Positions 47,263-55,678 of a stretch of 64,000 nt of DNA are shown in pieces. The notes under the pieces are model-generated. The model had not been told where the DNA came from. It worked only from the letters and a program-made list of their open reading frames with translations, and did no database searches. The position numbers and the translations under genes were made by a program. The stretch covers positions 1-64,000 of the forward strand of contig NZ_JARWNW010000104.1 in NCBI RefSeq assembly GCF_029868325.1, read 5' to 3'. The first letter of the stretch is position 1, and the number at the start of each line of letters is the position of its first letter. This DNA is from Nocardia carnea (GTDB taxonomy: Bacteria; Actinomycetota; Actinomycetes; Mycobacteriales; Mycobacteriaceae).

Positions 47263-48819
47263 TCACCTGGCGCGGTAGGTTTGCGAGTCCAGGTTCAGAT
47301 GACGTTCGACCAGCCGGTCGATCCTTTCTTGGTCCAGCCAGCCGGCCTCAGGCCAGTTTTCGCCGATGGCGATTAGTTGATCCCTACTGGGGTAGCGAAG
47401 GCTTCTGAGATCCGTGGCATTGACCTGAGTGTGGCCGCTGAAGCGGCGCAGTAAACGATCAAGTAACGTAGAGTTCAACCACAAGCAGAGGCCGCGTGCG
47501 AGGACCTTGTCAAGTCCTCGTCCGTTGGCGTGAAACACATTGACGTGATTCTCGAAACCAATTCTCTCGCAGGCGATGTCATCGGCATCGAATAGTGCTG
47601 CCACTACGCGCCGCCGTTCCTCTTTCGAGGAGAGTCGTTTTACAACAACGTAATGTCCTGACGGAAATGTCTGCTTGAGGGTTTCCTCGTTGAGCATGAT
47701 AGCGTTGTTTTTTTTGGCGCCATCGACGGGCCACCTGATAGCGCCATCCGCCATGTGCAAAGGATAGATGAGTGGAACTGCGCCATCGACAGGATCTGGA
47801 CGTAGGTGGTCTTTACTGCGGAAGTCCACAACTCGGCCAGTGGAGACCTGGGCAATGTCTGCGAGTGTCGACGGGAAGTCTGCATGGATGGAAATCATCT
47901 GTGCATCTGATTCATCTGCACTGATATGAATGAAGAGCTCTGCATCATTAGGGTGAACAATCGACTCGTAGTCGACGGTTCTGCTGTGAACTTCCGTTGA
48001 GTGGCTTATGCTCGTAGATACCAAAACGGGGTGGCGCTCAGTCAGGTCAGTGCGGGTAGCTGAGAAGATTACATTCTCCTGCAGGACTTCGGTGTCAGCA
48101 AAGACTTTATTTCGTGCTTCGAATATATGTATGTGGTCGAGACTCATGCGGTTTAAGAAGTACTTTCGGAAAGGCCGGAAGTACAGTCCGTTTGTGAAGC
48201 TCCTGGGCGTAATGGCAACGAGTTGGCCGCCGGGCCTGAGGGCGTGCACTCCAAGCGCAAGAAATGCCGAGTAAAGGTTCGACGTCTCGGTGCACAGGTT
48301 ATCGACCGCTTTGCGTTCAAAAGATCCCGCAGAGAGCTTCTTGTACGGCGGATTCGCGATCACTAGATCAAAGAAGTCTTGCTCGGTCACCGACCGCTCT
48401 CGTTCCCACATCCAGGATATGAAATCCGAGGCAACCAGCTCGGCCTCAACGTAGCCCCCAGATTCCCCTGCCGCCGTGACGCAGTCGGACAGGGTCGCCC
48501 GGAGGGCCGGATGCAATTTGGGATCGACTTCGCACGCAGTAATGCTGATTTGAGCGGTGGGCTGCTCGGCCAATATCCGCTGAACAAGAGATGCCGTCAG
48601 TGAACCTGTGCCTGCACCGGGATCTAGAATTCGAATGAATTGAGCCGGATCAATCCTCGCAAGTGAGGCCATGAAATCTGCCACAGGTGCAGGGGTGAAG
48701 AATTGACCCAATTTGGCGCGCTGACCGGCGACTAGCGATGATGACGTCTCTTTCCTCCGAGTCTCCGACTGGGCCACAATACCGGTTGCCGTTGTCGAAA
48801 ATCCCGTCGTCATGGCCAT
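47263..48819 (-). CDS. Type II N6-adenine DNA methyltransferase (PstI/BsuBI-type)
   Basis: 518 residues from the ATG at 48819. Motif X-like GQFFTPAPVADFMA (about 38-51), motif I DPGAGTGS (66-73), acidic motif II ITACEVDPKLH, and motif IV NPPYKKL (156-162). A target-recognition region of about 250 residues follows. The order and motifs fit the gamma-class adenine methyltransferases that accompany PstI/BsuBI-type endonucleases; the divergent gene at 49019 is that endonuclease. Recognition of CTGCAG is the family default, not shown here. Codon use is visibly less GC-rich than the chromosome, suggesting recent acquisition. Confidence 0.85.
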   Translation of the reverse strand: MAMTTGFSTTATGIVAQSETRRKETSSSLVAGQRAKLGQFFTPAPVADFMASLARIDPAQFIRILDPGAGTGSLTASLVQRILAEQPTAQISITACEVDPKLHPALRATLSDCVTAAGESGGYVEAELVASDFISWMWERERSVTEQDFFDLVIANPPYKKLSAGSFERKAVDNLCTETSNLYSAFLALGVHALRPGGQLVAITPRSFTNGLYFRPFRKYFLNRMSLDHIHIFEARNKVFADTEVLQENVIFSATRTDLTERHPVLVSTSISHSTEVHSRTVDYESIVHPNDAELFIHISADESDAQMISIHADFPSTLADIAQVSTGRVVDFRSKDHLRPDPVDGAVPLIYPLHMADGAIRWPVDGAKKNNAIMLNEETLKQTFPSGHYVVVKRLSSKEERRRVVAALFDADDIACERIGFENHVNVFHANGRGLDKVLARGLCLWLNSTLLDRLLRRFSGHTQVNATDLRSLRYPSRDQLIAIGENWPEAGWLDQERIDRLVERHLNLDSQTYRAR

Positions 48820-49018
48820 AGCTTAGTCAACGCCACGGGTTTGCACGCACCGGCCTACGATTCGTGGTGCCTGAATGTCGATTCCATCCGGCAGGCGTCG
48901 TGGGTGCGCTCAAGGAGCGGTCACGCCGGCTGTGAAGCTCGGGTGCGAGACCGCCTGCCCAGCGGTGCTCGTCTCACGGGGTGCTTGGGGTAGAGATGGT
49001 CACGTAAGATCACGCCTT

Positions 49019-50125
49019 GTGACACAAGCGAGTTCCGACAACTGGCACCTGCCTCACCTGCTGCCGAAGCGGGAGAACTACCAGGAACGCTTGCAACTGA
49101 TCCTGCCTCAGGCAATCACCGGAACTACGAGTACCGCAAATCCAGCCGCCGCCGCGGTAGTCTTTGTCGCGATGTACGTTGGGGCGATCAACCATCAGAA
49201 CCCGCTTCGTCCGTCAACGGTGCTGTGGATGAGCGACCCTGTGTCCGGGCGCCGCGATCCCCTCGATCGAAAGATGTACTACAAGGCTGCGGTAAGCCAT
49301 CGCGGTCAGCGGGCGGTTGTCGAGATGTGCGCGTCCGCCGGGTACGACCGTGGCGATGTCTGGTACGCCGGTGATTCTCGTGAGCCTATTCGCGATGAGT
49401 CCATCCGAGCATTGATCGAAAACGGTGCGATGCTTACCCTGACCAACGTCGACACCAACGCCTCGAACCCGCGCTATACACTAGAGTCCGGGTTTGCTGA
49501 ATTGTTTTCGCCTGACTTGGTCGATGATGAGTTACATAAGGCGATAGTCGAATGGCAGAGTGTTCACCTTACGCCAATTGGCAGGCGGCGAGCGCATTTG
49601 GCTTCCGATCGGTCCCGCGATGCGAAGAGGGTGACGGTCCATCTGCCCGATGGTGGAGTTCGGTATCTCCACCCAGGAAAAAGCAGTCAAATTCTCAGAG
49701 GGGTTGTCGAGCAGTTCTGCAGTGCAAGACTGAAGGAGCCCAGTGTGATCTTCATATCGCAGCCGGGAGAGAAGGTTGATCTACTCGACGGCGACGGGCT
49801 CGAAAGGATGGGTCTGCATATCGACCCGCAAACATTGTTGCCTGACTGCATCGTTGTCGACATTGCTCCCAACCACGGCGACTTCTGGTTCATCGAGATC
49901 GTTGCATCAGACGGACCGATTACCGAAACCAGGAGGAAGAAGTTCCTCGACTGGGCAGTCTCGCAGGAGATATCTGAAACTCAGTGCCACTTCCTCACTG
50001 CATTTCAATCTCGAACGCATGGGGCAGCCAAGAAGGCTCTGCCTCAAATCGCTCAGGGCTCCTGCGCCTGGTTTGAAGATGAGCCCGACCATCTTCTCAC
50101 CTGGGACAGGATCAGGCCGGAATGA
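49019..50125 (+). CDS. BsuBI/PstI-family restriction endonuclease
   Basis: About 368 residues from a GTG at 49019; an ATG at 48875 would give 416 with a poor N-terminus. The N-terminal part (about 1-200) is the family's HTH-like recognition domain region. The C-terminal catalytic part has LPDCIVVDIAPN, WFIEIVASDGPITETRRKKF (about 290-309) and the end FLTAFQSRTHGAAKKALPQ with GSCAWFEDEPDHLLTW, all hallmarks of Pfam BsuBI_PstI_RE. Known members cut CTGCAG. It is divergent from its methyltransferase, which lets the two be regulated oppositely. Confidence 0.85.
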   Translation: MTQASSDNWHLPHLLPKRENYQERLQLILPQAITGTTSTANPAAAAVVFVAMYVGAINHQNPLRPSTVLWMSDPVSGRRDPLDRKMYYKAAVSHRGQRAVVEMCASAGYDRGDVWYAGDSREPIRDESIRALIENGAMLTLTNVDTNASNPRYTLESGFAELFSPDLVDDELHKAIVEWQSVHLTPIGRRRAHLASDRSRDAKRVTVHLPDGGVRYLHPGKSSQILRGVVEQFCSARLKEPSVIFISQPGEKVDLLDGDGLERMGLHIDPQTLLPDCIVVDIAPNHGDFWFIEIVASDGPITETRRKKFLDWAVSQEISETQCHFLTAFQSRTHGAAKKALPQIAQGSCAWFEDEPDHLLTWDRIRPE

Positions 50126-50195
50126 CTTGGAACTATGTCAATAGTGGACCTTCTAGTCCACGCTCCAAATCGCAAGTTCAGTTGGGCTACAGAAC

Positions 50196-50894
50196 GTGGG
50201 CGAGTCAACATCAGTGATTCAGGATGGAAGGTTTCGAATCGCTTTGCTGGCGGCCTGGGCGGATCGCTGCGCGTGGTGTCGATCCCATTTGACTGTTTCC
50301 GATATGCAGGTCGATCATCTTCTGCCCAAGACTCTGGCGGGAGAACTTCGAATCGAAGTTCTCAAGATGCATGGGTTGCCTTTGTCCTACGACCTGGAAG
50401 GTGCACATAATCTGGTACCAGCCTGTCGTAGGTGTAACCGATTCAAGGGTGATTCAATACCACCCGATACGCCAATCATTTCACTCTTCCTGCAGAAGAC
50501 AGCTCGACTCGCCAAGGGTATAGACGAGGCTGTTGTGAAACTCGCGACGAAGTCTTCTGTAGATAAGGCGCTGGCCCAACTGAATTCGGTACTCGGGCTC
50601 GACCTTAGTGAGGCTGATCTCTTGAAGCTCGCAGAGGCCTCGCGGGAAGCGCAACCAGCAATCGTCGAGGCCACGGGTAGGGCAGTCGCACTTCACCCGG
50701 CTCTCGGACTACCGATCGGCCCGGGAGGATGGCGCCTCGATCGACGGGTCGGCGACGTGTGGGTACTCGCGGACGAAAGCGGCAAGGTCGGCTACTCCGC
50801 GGAGGCGTCCGGCTACCAGTGCCCCAATTGCGGTGTCCATGGACCATGGCGGGGGGCGCAATGTCTCACCTGCGGACGATTCGACGAAGGGTAA
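50196..50894 (+). CDS. HNH endonuclease with C-terminal zinc ribbon
   Basis: 232 residues from a GTG at 50196 (no clear ribosome-binding site, so the start is uncertain). HNH core: CAWC (25-28), the DH of VDHLLPK (40-41), NLVPACRRCNRFKGD (72-86) with the second CXXC. A helical region follows, and near the end a second zinc site CPNCG...CLTCG (about 209-226). It lies 70 bases after the PstI-type endonuclease gene on the same strand. It may be a modification-dependent nuclease associated with it, but this is inferred from position. Confidence 0.75.
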   Translation: MGESTSVIQDGRFRIALLAAWADRCAWCRSHLTVSDMQVDHLLPKTLAGELRIEVLKMHGLPLSYDLEGAHNLVPACRRCNRFKGDSIPPDTPIISLFLQKTARLAKGIDEAVVKLATKSSVDKALAQLNSVLGLDLSEADLLKLAEASREAQPAIVEATGRAVALHPALGLPIGPGGWRLDRRVGDVWVLADESGKVGYSAEASGYQCPNCGVHGPWRGAQCLTCGRFDEG

Positions 50895-51129
50895 GCTCGC
50901 CAGGTCCGTGTCGTGAAGAGGCAGTTGCATGCTGTCCGGGCCGGACGCCAGCGACCATTGATGTCGGTGTCCCGGCGCATACTAGGGCCATGGTGAGACC
51001 TGAGTGGTTGGCGGCCTGGCTACCGCGAATGGCGAGAACGGGGTTGGCGAGCGCCGCGAACGTTGTCGCACGACCTGGCGTCGACGCCGGGTTCCGCAAA
51101 GATCAGAGTTGCAGCCGAGGAGATTCACG

Positions 51130-51465
51130 ATGACTGGCGAACCGCTGTACGACCCAGATCGCATGGTTGTCGATGATCTCGATCTCTCGGACCCAGATGT
51201 TGCGGATGCCTATCTCAGTCATTCGACGACAGACAAGCTCATGGATGATCTGGGACGGGAGTTCCGTCGGCAACCGAGTGCATACCAGCAGAGGGTGCTG
51301 AGCGAGGACCTTGGTCGTTTCGAGAAGGATCGTGCTGAGTTGGCTAGTACTGTCGCGGGTCTCGATCCCGACGCACCAGAGCGGGAGGCGCTTCAACCCT
51401 TGCTCGATAAGCTCAACGGCTACATCGAGGCAATGAAGCTTCGGATGCTCGAACTCGATGAGTAG
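51130..51465 (+). CDS. Small acidic helical protein of unknown function
   Basis: 111 residues from the ATG at 51130 with a GAGGAG site. It is acidic at the start (DPDRMVVDDLDLSDPDVADAYL) and then helical (REFRRQPSAYQQRVLSEDLG, YIEAMKLRMLELDE). It has no recognised motif, signal or membrane segment. It stands alone after the HNH gene. Confidence 0.55.
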   Translation: MTGEPLYDPDRMVVDDLDLSDPDVADAYLSHSTTDKLMDDLGREFRRQPSAYQQRVLSEDLGRFEKDRAELASTVAGLDPDAPEREALQPLLDKLNGYIEAMKLRMLELDE

Positions 51466-51731
51466 CACGCCGTTCGACGGCCAACTGCATGGCCTAAGCT
51501 TCCCAAGCAATCGCGCGCGACAAGTATGCAGACGCGAAATATGAAGCTCAGATGCGATGCACTCGGCGGTGGCGAGGTGTGCACCGGGCCGCCGCAGTGC
51601 AGGTGCGGGGGCCGGGGGTGTTGGCGGGCATGGCGGCTGGTGTTCCCAGTAGCCTGCCTAGGTCGCTGCGCGGGAAACCCACTCTGAACTGCCGATCTTG
51701 ACGTTATGGAATCGTTATACGTTTACTGGGT
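51466..51731. other. Intergenic stretch before the coupled sigma operon
   Basis: No gene is supported between 51466 and 51731. A TTGACG (51698-51703) and a TATACG (51716-51721) occur close together but too near each other (12-base spacer) for a normal sigma-70 promoter. The small membrane protein starts at 51732. Confidence 0.3.
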
Positions 51732-52013
51732 ATGACGATGTTTTCGTGGCTCCCCACAGCGTGGGATGCCACTTCTTTAGGGTTCGTGCCGGTCGCTGGA
51801 GTGTGTGGTGTCTGGCTGAGCATCGTCGGTTGTGTACACCGCTACCAGCGTTTCTTGGAGACACGAATGATACTTCGTCTGGCGCCACCCGGCAGCAGAG
51901 CAGCCTCGCTGACACGCCGGGGGACGTGCTTGTCGGCCTTAATCATTGAGGTGGGCGCAACCGAATGGTGTTCCTCCGCCGCTGTTCCCTCGGGGGAGAT
52001 GCGGACGATATGA
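51732..52013 (+). CDS. Small membrane protein coupled to the sigma gene
   Basis: A 93-residue frame from the ATG at 51732. Residues about 13-34 (TSLGFVPVAGVCGVWLSIVGCV) form one transmembrane helix; the rest is basic and Arg/Ser-rich. Its TGA at 52011-52013 overlaps the sigma ATG (52010) as ATGA, the same kind of overlap as the sigma to pentapeptide-gene junction. That coupling is the main support for its being real. It has no recognised family. Confidence 0.4.
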   Translation: MTMFSWLPTAWDATSLGFVPVAGVCGVWLSIVGCVHRYQRFLETRMILRLAPPGSRAASLTRRGTCLSALIIEVGATEWCSSAAVPSGEMRTI

Positions 52014-52660
52014 GGTTTCGCTCATCGAGGCAGCGCGACGCCCCCGCCCAGCACGGTGGTGAGGATCGCGTGCTGTTCGAGACGATCTATCGCCGCGAAT
52101 ACCCGCGTGTGCGGCGGTATCTGCTCGGCGCGGTACGCGGCGACAGCCAAGAAGCCGAAGACCTGACCCATGAGGTTTTCCTGCAGGTGTGGCGCACCTA
52201 TGGCCCACGCCTGGCCCGCATGACTGACACCGAGGTGCAGCAGATCTTGATCACCGCGGCGAAAAACCGGCTGATCGACCTGTGGCGCAAGGACACCCGG
52301 ACCGTGCTCTTCGCCGGCTACGACGATCACCATGTCCCTGTCGACCCCCCGACCGACTCCGACCCGTTCCGCAAAGTCATCAACGACGAGGTCGTGGCCC
52401 GCTTCGCTCAAGTCGCCGCCCGACAACTGACCGTGGGCGAGTACCGGGTCGCTTTCATGAGCTGGGTGATGGAATGCACCGACACCGAGATCGCCGCCGC
52501 GCTCGGCACCACCGTCAAAACAGTGCGCACGCACCGTTGCGCGGCACGACGCAAGATCAAGGCCATCGCCCGCAGGGACCGCTCTGGCCTGCAGTTCCTC
52601 GACGCCGACGAGATCTCGGCGATCCCGGCCACGCCCGGGATCGGGGAGGTGACGATATGA
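52010..52660 (+). CDS. ECF-type RNA polymerase sigma factor
   Basis: 216 residues from the ATG at 52010. Region 2 is seen as FETIYRREYPRVRRYLLGAV with AEDLTHEVFLQVWR (about 30-75). Region 4 is YRVAFMSWVMECTDTEIAAA followed by LGTTVKTVRTHRCAARRKI. The spacer between them is longer than in the smallest ECFs. No anti-sigma factor with a ZAS motif is adjacent; the genes before and after are a small membrane protein and a membrane-anchored pentapeptide protein, either of which could control it. The target promoters are unknown. Confidence 0.75.
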   Translation: MRFRSSRQRDAPAQHGGEDRVLFETIYRREYPRVRRYLLGAVRGDSQEAEDLTHEVFLQVWRTYGPRLARMTDTEVQQILITAAKNRLIDLWRKDTRTVLFAGYDDHHVPVDPPTDSDPFRKVINDEVVARFAQVAARQLTVGEYRVAFMSWVMECTDTEIAAALGTTVKTVRTHRCAARRKIKAIARRDRSGLQFLDADEISAIPATPGIGEVTI

Positions 52661-53955
52661 CCGGCGACAATCCCTGCCAGGGGCCTCGGCAGCCGATGCC
52701 CCTCGGCGACGTGTTCGAGAAGCTGGGCGATTATTTCACCGAACAGCACGGTCCCGGCTGTGCCGAGGCAGGATGGGCGCGGCTGCAGCAGGCCATGGAC
52801 ACCGAAGAACCCGCGAAGGGGCCGGTCGCCGAGCCCGCATGTGGGTGCGGGAAGCGGCTGGCCGGCCTCACCTCCCAGGTGAGATGCTGGTGGGGCAGGA
52901 TCGAGGTCAAGTACGTGGTGGCGTCGGTGCTGATGGTGATCGGTTTGTTGAATGCCGGTGCCGACGGAGCCGTCGGTGTCGCCGCGGCGGCCGTGGGGAT
53001 CCCCGCGGCCACGGCGGTGGGGCTCGCGGCGCTGTTGCAGTCGGCCCGCCGCCAGGAAGCCGAGGCCCGTGCTTCGAAGGCACTGCAGGAACACCGGCGC
53101 GAGATCCGGTTGCAGATCGCGCGCCGCGATGCCGCCCGCCGCGATGCCGCGGCGCGCAATCTGGTGATCCAGACCTTGGGCCGCACCGACAGTTCCGGGA
53201 TCATCCACCTGTCCAGCGTCGACCTGCGCGAGCAGAATCTGGCCGACCTCAATCTGATCGGCGCTGGCCTCAAGGGCGCGACCCTGGACGGCATGAATCT
53301 GCGGTCGGCCAACCTCTACGGCGCCAACCTCGCTGGGTCCAGCATGTTCGGTACCGAGCTGTCCCGCGCCGACCTGTCCGATGCCAACCTCGCCGGCGCC
53401 AACCTTGCCAGTGCCCGGCTCGTCGGCGCCCGGCTCTCCGGCGCCGACTTGGCCCGCGCCAACCTCGCCGGTGCGAATCTGTCCGGTGCGAACCTGATCA
53501 ACGCCGACCTCTCGGACGCCGACCTGTCCGGTGCAATTCTGGCCGGCGTGGACCTCGGCGGCGCGGACCTGTCCGGCGCGATACTGCCCGGCGCCTACCT
53601 CACCGGCGCATATCTGCAAGGAGTGAACCTCGAAGGTGCTTGCTTGGCCCGGGTGAACCTGCGTGGGTCCTACCTGCACCGTGCGAACCTGACTCGCGCC
53701 GACCTCTCTTGTGCCGATATCAGCACCACGACCCTGAAATACACCGCGCTCATCGGCGCCGACCTGGTCGGGGCGAAACTCATCGACCTGACCGACCTGG
53801 AAGAGGTGACCTGGTCAGAAGCCACCCTGTGGGGCCGCCACCGCGACGAAGTGCTCCGTCGATCCATCCCCCTGGGCCGCGGCTGGTACAAACTCAACCC
53901 ACCCGACGGGACCTCCATCGACGACCCCATAATTTTTCCCCGCCTGCCTGTTTGA
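52657..53955 (+). CDS. Membrane-anchored pentapeptide-repeat protein
   Basis: 432 residues, with an ATG overlapping the sigma stop (ATGA at 52657-52660). An N-terminal cytosolic part includes ACGCGK (about 61-66). One to two transmembrane segments span about 85-128 (VKYVVASVLMVIGLL, then AAAAVGIPAATAVGLAALL). A basic coiled-coil-like stretch is at 130-170. About 190 residues of A(D/N)LXX pentapeptide repeats follow (about 190-395; e.g. GANLAGSSMFGTELSRADLS). The repeats should form a right-handed beta-helix. Being coupled to the sigma factor suggests a control or output role. Confidence 0.8.
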   Translation: MTGDNPCQGPRQPMPLGDVFEKLGDYFTEQHGPGCAEAGWARLQQAMDTEEPAKGPVAEPACGCGKRLAGLTSQVRCWWGRIEVKYVVASVLMVIGLLNAGADGAVGVAAAAVGIPAATAVGLAALLQSARRQEAEARASKALQEHRREIRLQIARRDAARRDAAARNLVIQTLGRTDSSGIIHLSSVDLREQNLADLNLIGAGLKGATLDGMNLRSANLYGANLAGSSMFGTELSRADLSDANLAGANLASARLVGARLSGADLARANLAGANLSGANLINADLSDADLSGAILAGVDLGGADLSGAILPGAYLTGAYLQGVNLEGACLARVNLRGSYLHRANLTRADLSCADISTTTLKYTALIGADLVGAKLIDLTDLEEVTWSEATLWGRHRDEVLRRSIPLGRGWYKLNPPDGTSIDDPIIFPRLPV

Positions 53956-54191
53956 ACACGGTCGGGTGAATCTGTTCAGTGGTCGGTGCCGGCGCACCGG
54001 CCTGCGTAGGCGCGGCGAGCCTTTGCCGCGGCGAAGGCTCCCGCGCTGGCGTTTGTCGACCAGCAGCGCACCGAGACGACGAGAAGCCGGCCACCTCGCG
54101 ACTGGCTGGCTTCTCGGGTTAGATCCGATCGCGAGGACCGGCGCGCTGGCGTGCTCGCGGATACGGGCGTGGCTCATCAACGGAATGTCTC

Positions 54192-54264
54192 GCAGGTGTA
54201 GTTCAATGGCAGACCTTCTGCTTCCTAAGCAAACCTTGGGCCCGACCAACGCCCCGCCAGGTCG
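54192..54264 (+). other. Degenerate tRNA-like sequence
   Basis: The stretch begins GCAGGTGTAGTTCAATGGCA, the exact start pattern of an acceptor stem and D-arm, and continues TTCTGCTTCCTAAGCAAA, which can form an anticodon stem with one mismatch and a 7-base loop TTCCTAA (anticodon CCU, reading AGG-type Arg; a Gly(UCC)-like register is less likely). After that the variable region and T-arm are not standard: there is no GTTCGANTC, and the expected 3' partner of the acceptor stem (CACCTGC) is absent. It looks like a tRNA remnant or accessory tRNA-like element. Confidence 0.4.
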
Positions 54265-54278
54265 AATGAGCTTTCCTG

Positions 54279-54911
54279 TCAGCACGCCTGCAAAACCTGC
54301 GTGAGCCTGTCCTTCTCGGCCTGCTGCAGGCTCAACTGCCAGGTCGATTTCACCGCCACCCACATCTGCGCGTAGGTACAGTTAGCTGCCCGATTCGGTG
54401 GCATCCAGTCAGCCGGGTCCTGATCGCCTTTGGAGCGGTTTGACGAGGCGGTGACCGCGATTAGCTGTGGGTTGGTCAGGTCGTTGGCGAACTCCTCGCG
54501 CTGTTCGGTGCTCCATTCATTGGCCCCGGAGCGCCACGCTTCGGCCAGTGCGACGACGTGGTCGATGTCGATATCGGAGGCAGCGGTCACGGTCTGGTCG
54601 TCGTAGGCCGAGTACCAGGTGCCGGCTGTGGCGCGGCATTCCGCATCGACCGCCACATCGGTTCCGTCGCGCTGTAGCACGATCTCGCGAGTCGTACATT
54701 TCCCGGAAACGGTGTGCCAGTGCGGGAACTCCTCCCGGGAATACCCACTGGCAGAGCCTTCCTCGGCAACCGTGAGCCCTTCCAGCAGGGCGCGGACCGC
54801 GGCGGCGTCCGGGATGCCAGGCGGCTCGGCCTGGACGGTCGCCGGGTGAAACAGTGCCGTGATAGCGGTGGCGCACACCGCCGCGCGTGTGATGGTCGAG
54901 ATCCCTCGCAT
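54279..54911 (-). CDS. Secreted HNH-type nuclease (DUF1524 family)
   Basis: 210 residues from the ATG at 54911 with AGGGAG at good spacing. A signal peptide (RAAVCATAITALFHPA, cleavage near VQA) marks export. The nuclease region has SDIDIDHVVALAEAW, then AWRSGANEW, NPQLIAVTASSNRSKGDQDP and ADWMPPN, the DUF1524/HNH consensus with DHVV, SNRSKGD and a PxxW motif. Two cysteines flank the core (GKCTTRE and the C-terminal LQAC). Secreted DUF1524 nucleases are widespread in actinobacteria. It may act in nutrient use or competition. Confidence 0.8.
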   Translation of the reverse strand: MRGISTITRAAVCATAITALFHPATVQAEPPGIPDAAAVRALLEGLTVAEEGSASGYSREEFPHWHTVSGKCTTREIVLQRDGTDVAVDAECRATAGTWYSAYDDQTVTAASDIDIDHVVALAEAWRSGANEWSTEQREEFANDLTNPQLIAVTASSNRSKGDQDPADWMPPNRAANCTYAQMWVAVKSTWQLSLQQAEKDRLTQVLQAC

Positions 54912-55678
54912 ACGCGTCTCCCTATCGTCGGCGAGCAGGATCAAATGCGGTTCACCGTAGCGGCTGTCGTCAACACCGAGATGGATATCAGGTAGCCGCC
55001 ACGAGATTTCGACCAAGCAGCAGCGCGCTATGTGAAAGAGCAGCCGGTGCTGCGGGACCAGCGCTCGCCGCGGATCTGGCGAGATCGCGAATTTTCGATA
55101 GTTACCGACAGCGGCTTCGGCGGTGCGGCTGGCGTGTTTGACTTGCCTGCCCCGTTTCGCTGCTTGTTCACGGCGGGTGAGCGGTGGGGAAGGGGCACTT
55201 GCTGTCGCAGGTTGTTGCCCTCGGCGGGGCACGTCGAACATGGAACGCGGATGACCTGGGAATTTTTGCTGGATGACCGGTAATCGAAGCGGATTTCGCC
55301 CTGGGCTGAGCGTCGATGAGGTGTCCAGCGTGTGGCCATCGTCGGTGACTACTGCGGGGTTGATGTCGCATCGCCTCGCTGGCCGCCTGCCGTCCCCATC
55401 TCCGTCGAGCGGTGGGCGACAGCAGGGAGCAGCGGCACCGTCGCGCATAAGGGGGGAATGCGGATCGGCGGTGCCGCTGCTTATCGCAGCCGTAGCTGCG
55501 GAGTCGACCGGCCAAGGGGGGTTCGGCCGGCCTGAGGCCAAGGCTAGCACCGGTTTCCGCCGCTCATCGCGTCAACGCTGGCCCGCGTGCTCACCCCAAG
55601 CATGCGCGCCGAGATTTCGATCAGCGGCCTACCACCGGTTGAGTCGCTCGTGTTCCGCTGCGAGGAGACCGGGAGGGC
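54912..55678. other. Gene-poor stretch with a dispersed repeat
   Basis: No supported coding sequence. It contains copy 2 of the dispersed repeat (near 55204-55280). All long frames here lack convincing starts and composition. The stretch separates the secreted nuclease from the minus-strand operon ending at 55679. Confidence 0.4.
55204..55280. repeat. Dispersed repeat, copy 2
   Basis: It begins GTCGCAGGTTGTTGCCCTCG and includes CGGCGGGGCAC, AACATGGAA and CTGGGAATTTTTGCTGGATG. It aligns with copy 1 near 38404-38480 in the same orientation. On the minus strand both read CPAEG then NLR. The two copies lie on either side of the defence island and of the sigma operon. Confidence 0.4.

Noticed and set aside
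48875..49018. A longer N-terminus for the BsuBI/PstI-type endonuclease starting at 48875
   Set aside because: The extra 48 residues are Arg/Gly-rich and unlike the family, and they would extend into the short divergent promoter region.
51698..51721. A sigma-70 promoter (TTGACG ... TATACG) before the small membrane protein
   Set aside because: The spacer is only 12 bases, too short for a functional pair.
53217..53850. Short tandem similarity that could be taken for a repeat array or CRISPR
   Set aside because: The repetition is at the amino-acid level, five residues per unit, in one reading frame of a pentapeptide-repeat protein; there are no spacers.
39302..55678. An integrase, excisionase or clear direct-repeat attachment sites for the island
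   Set aside because: No tyrosine or serine recombinase was found in the window, and the only long repeats are the internal nuclease copies and the weak dispersed repeat.
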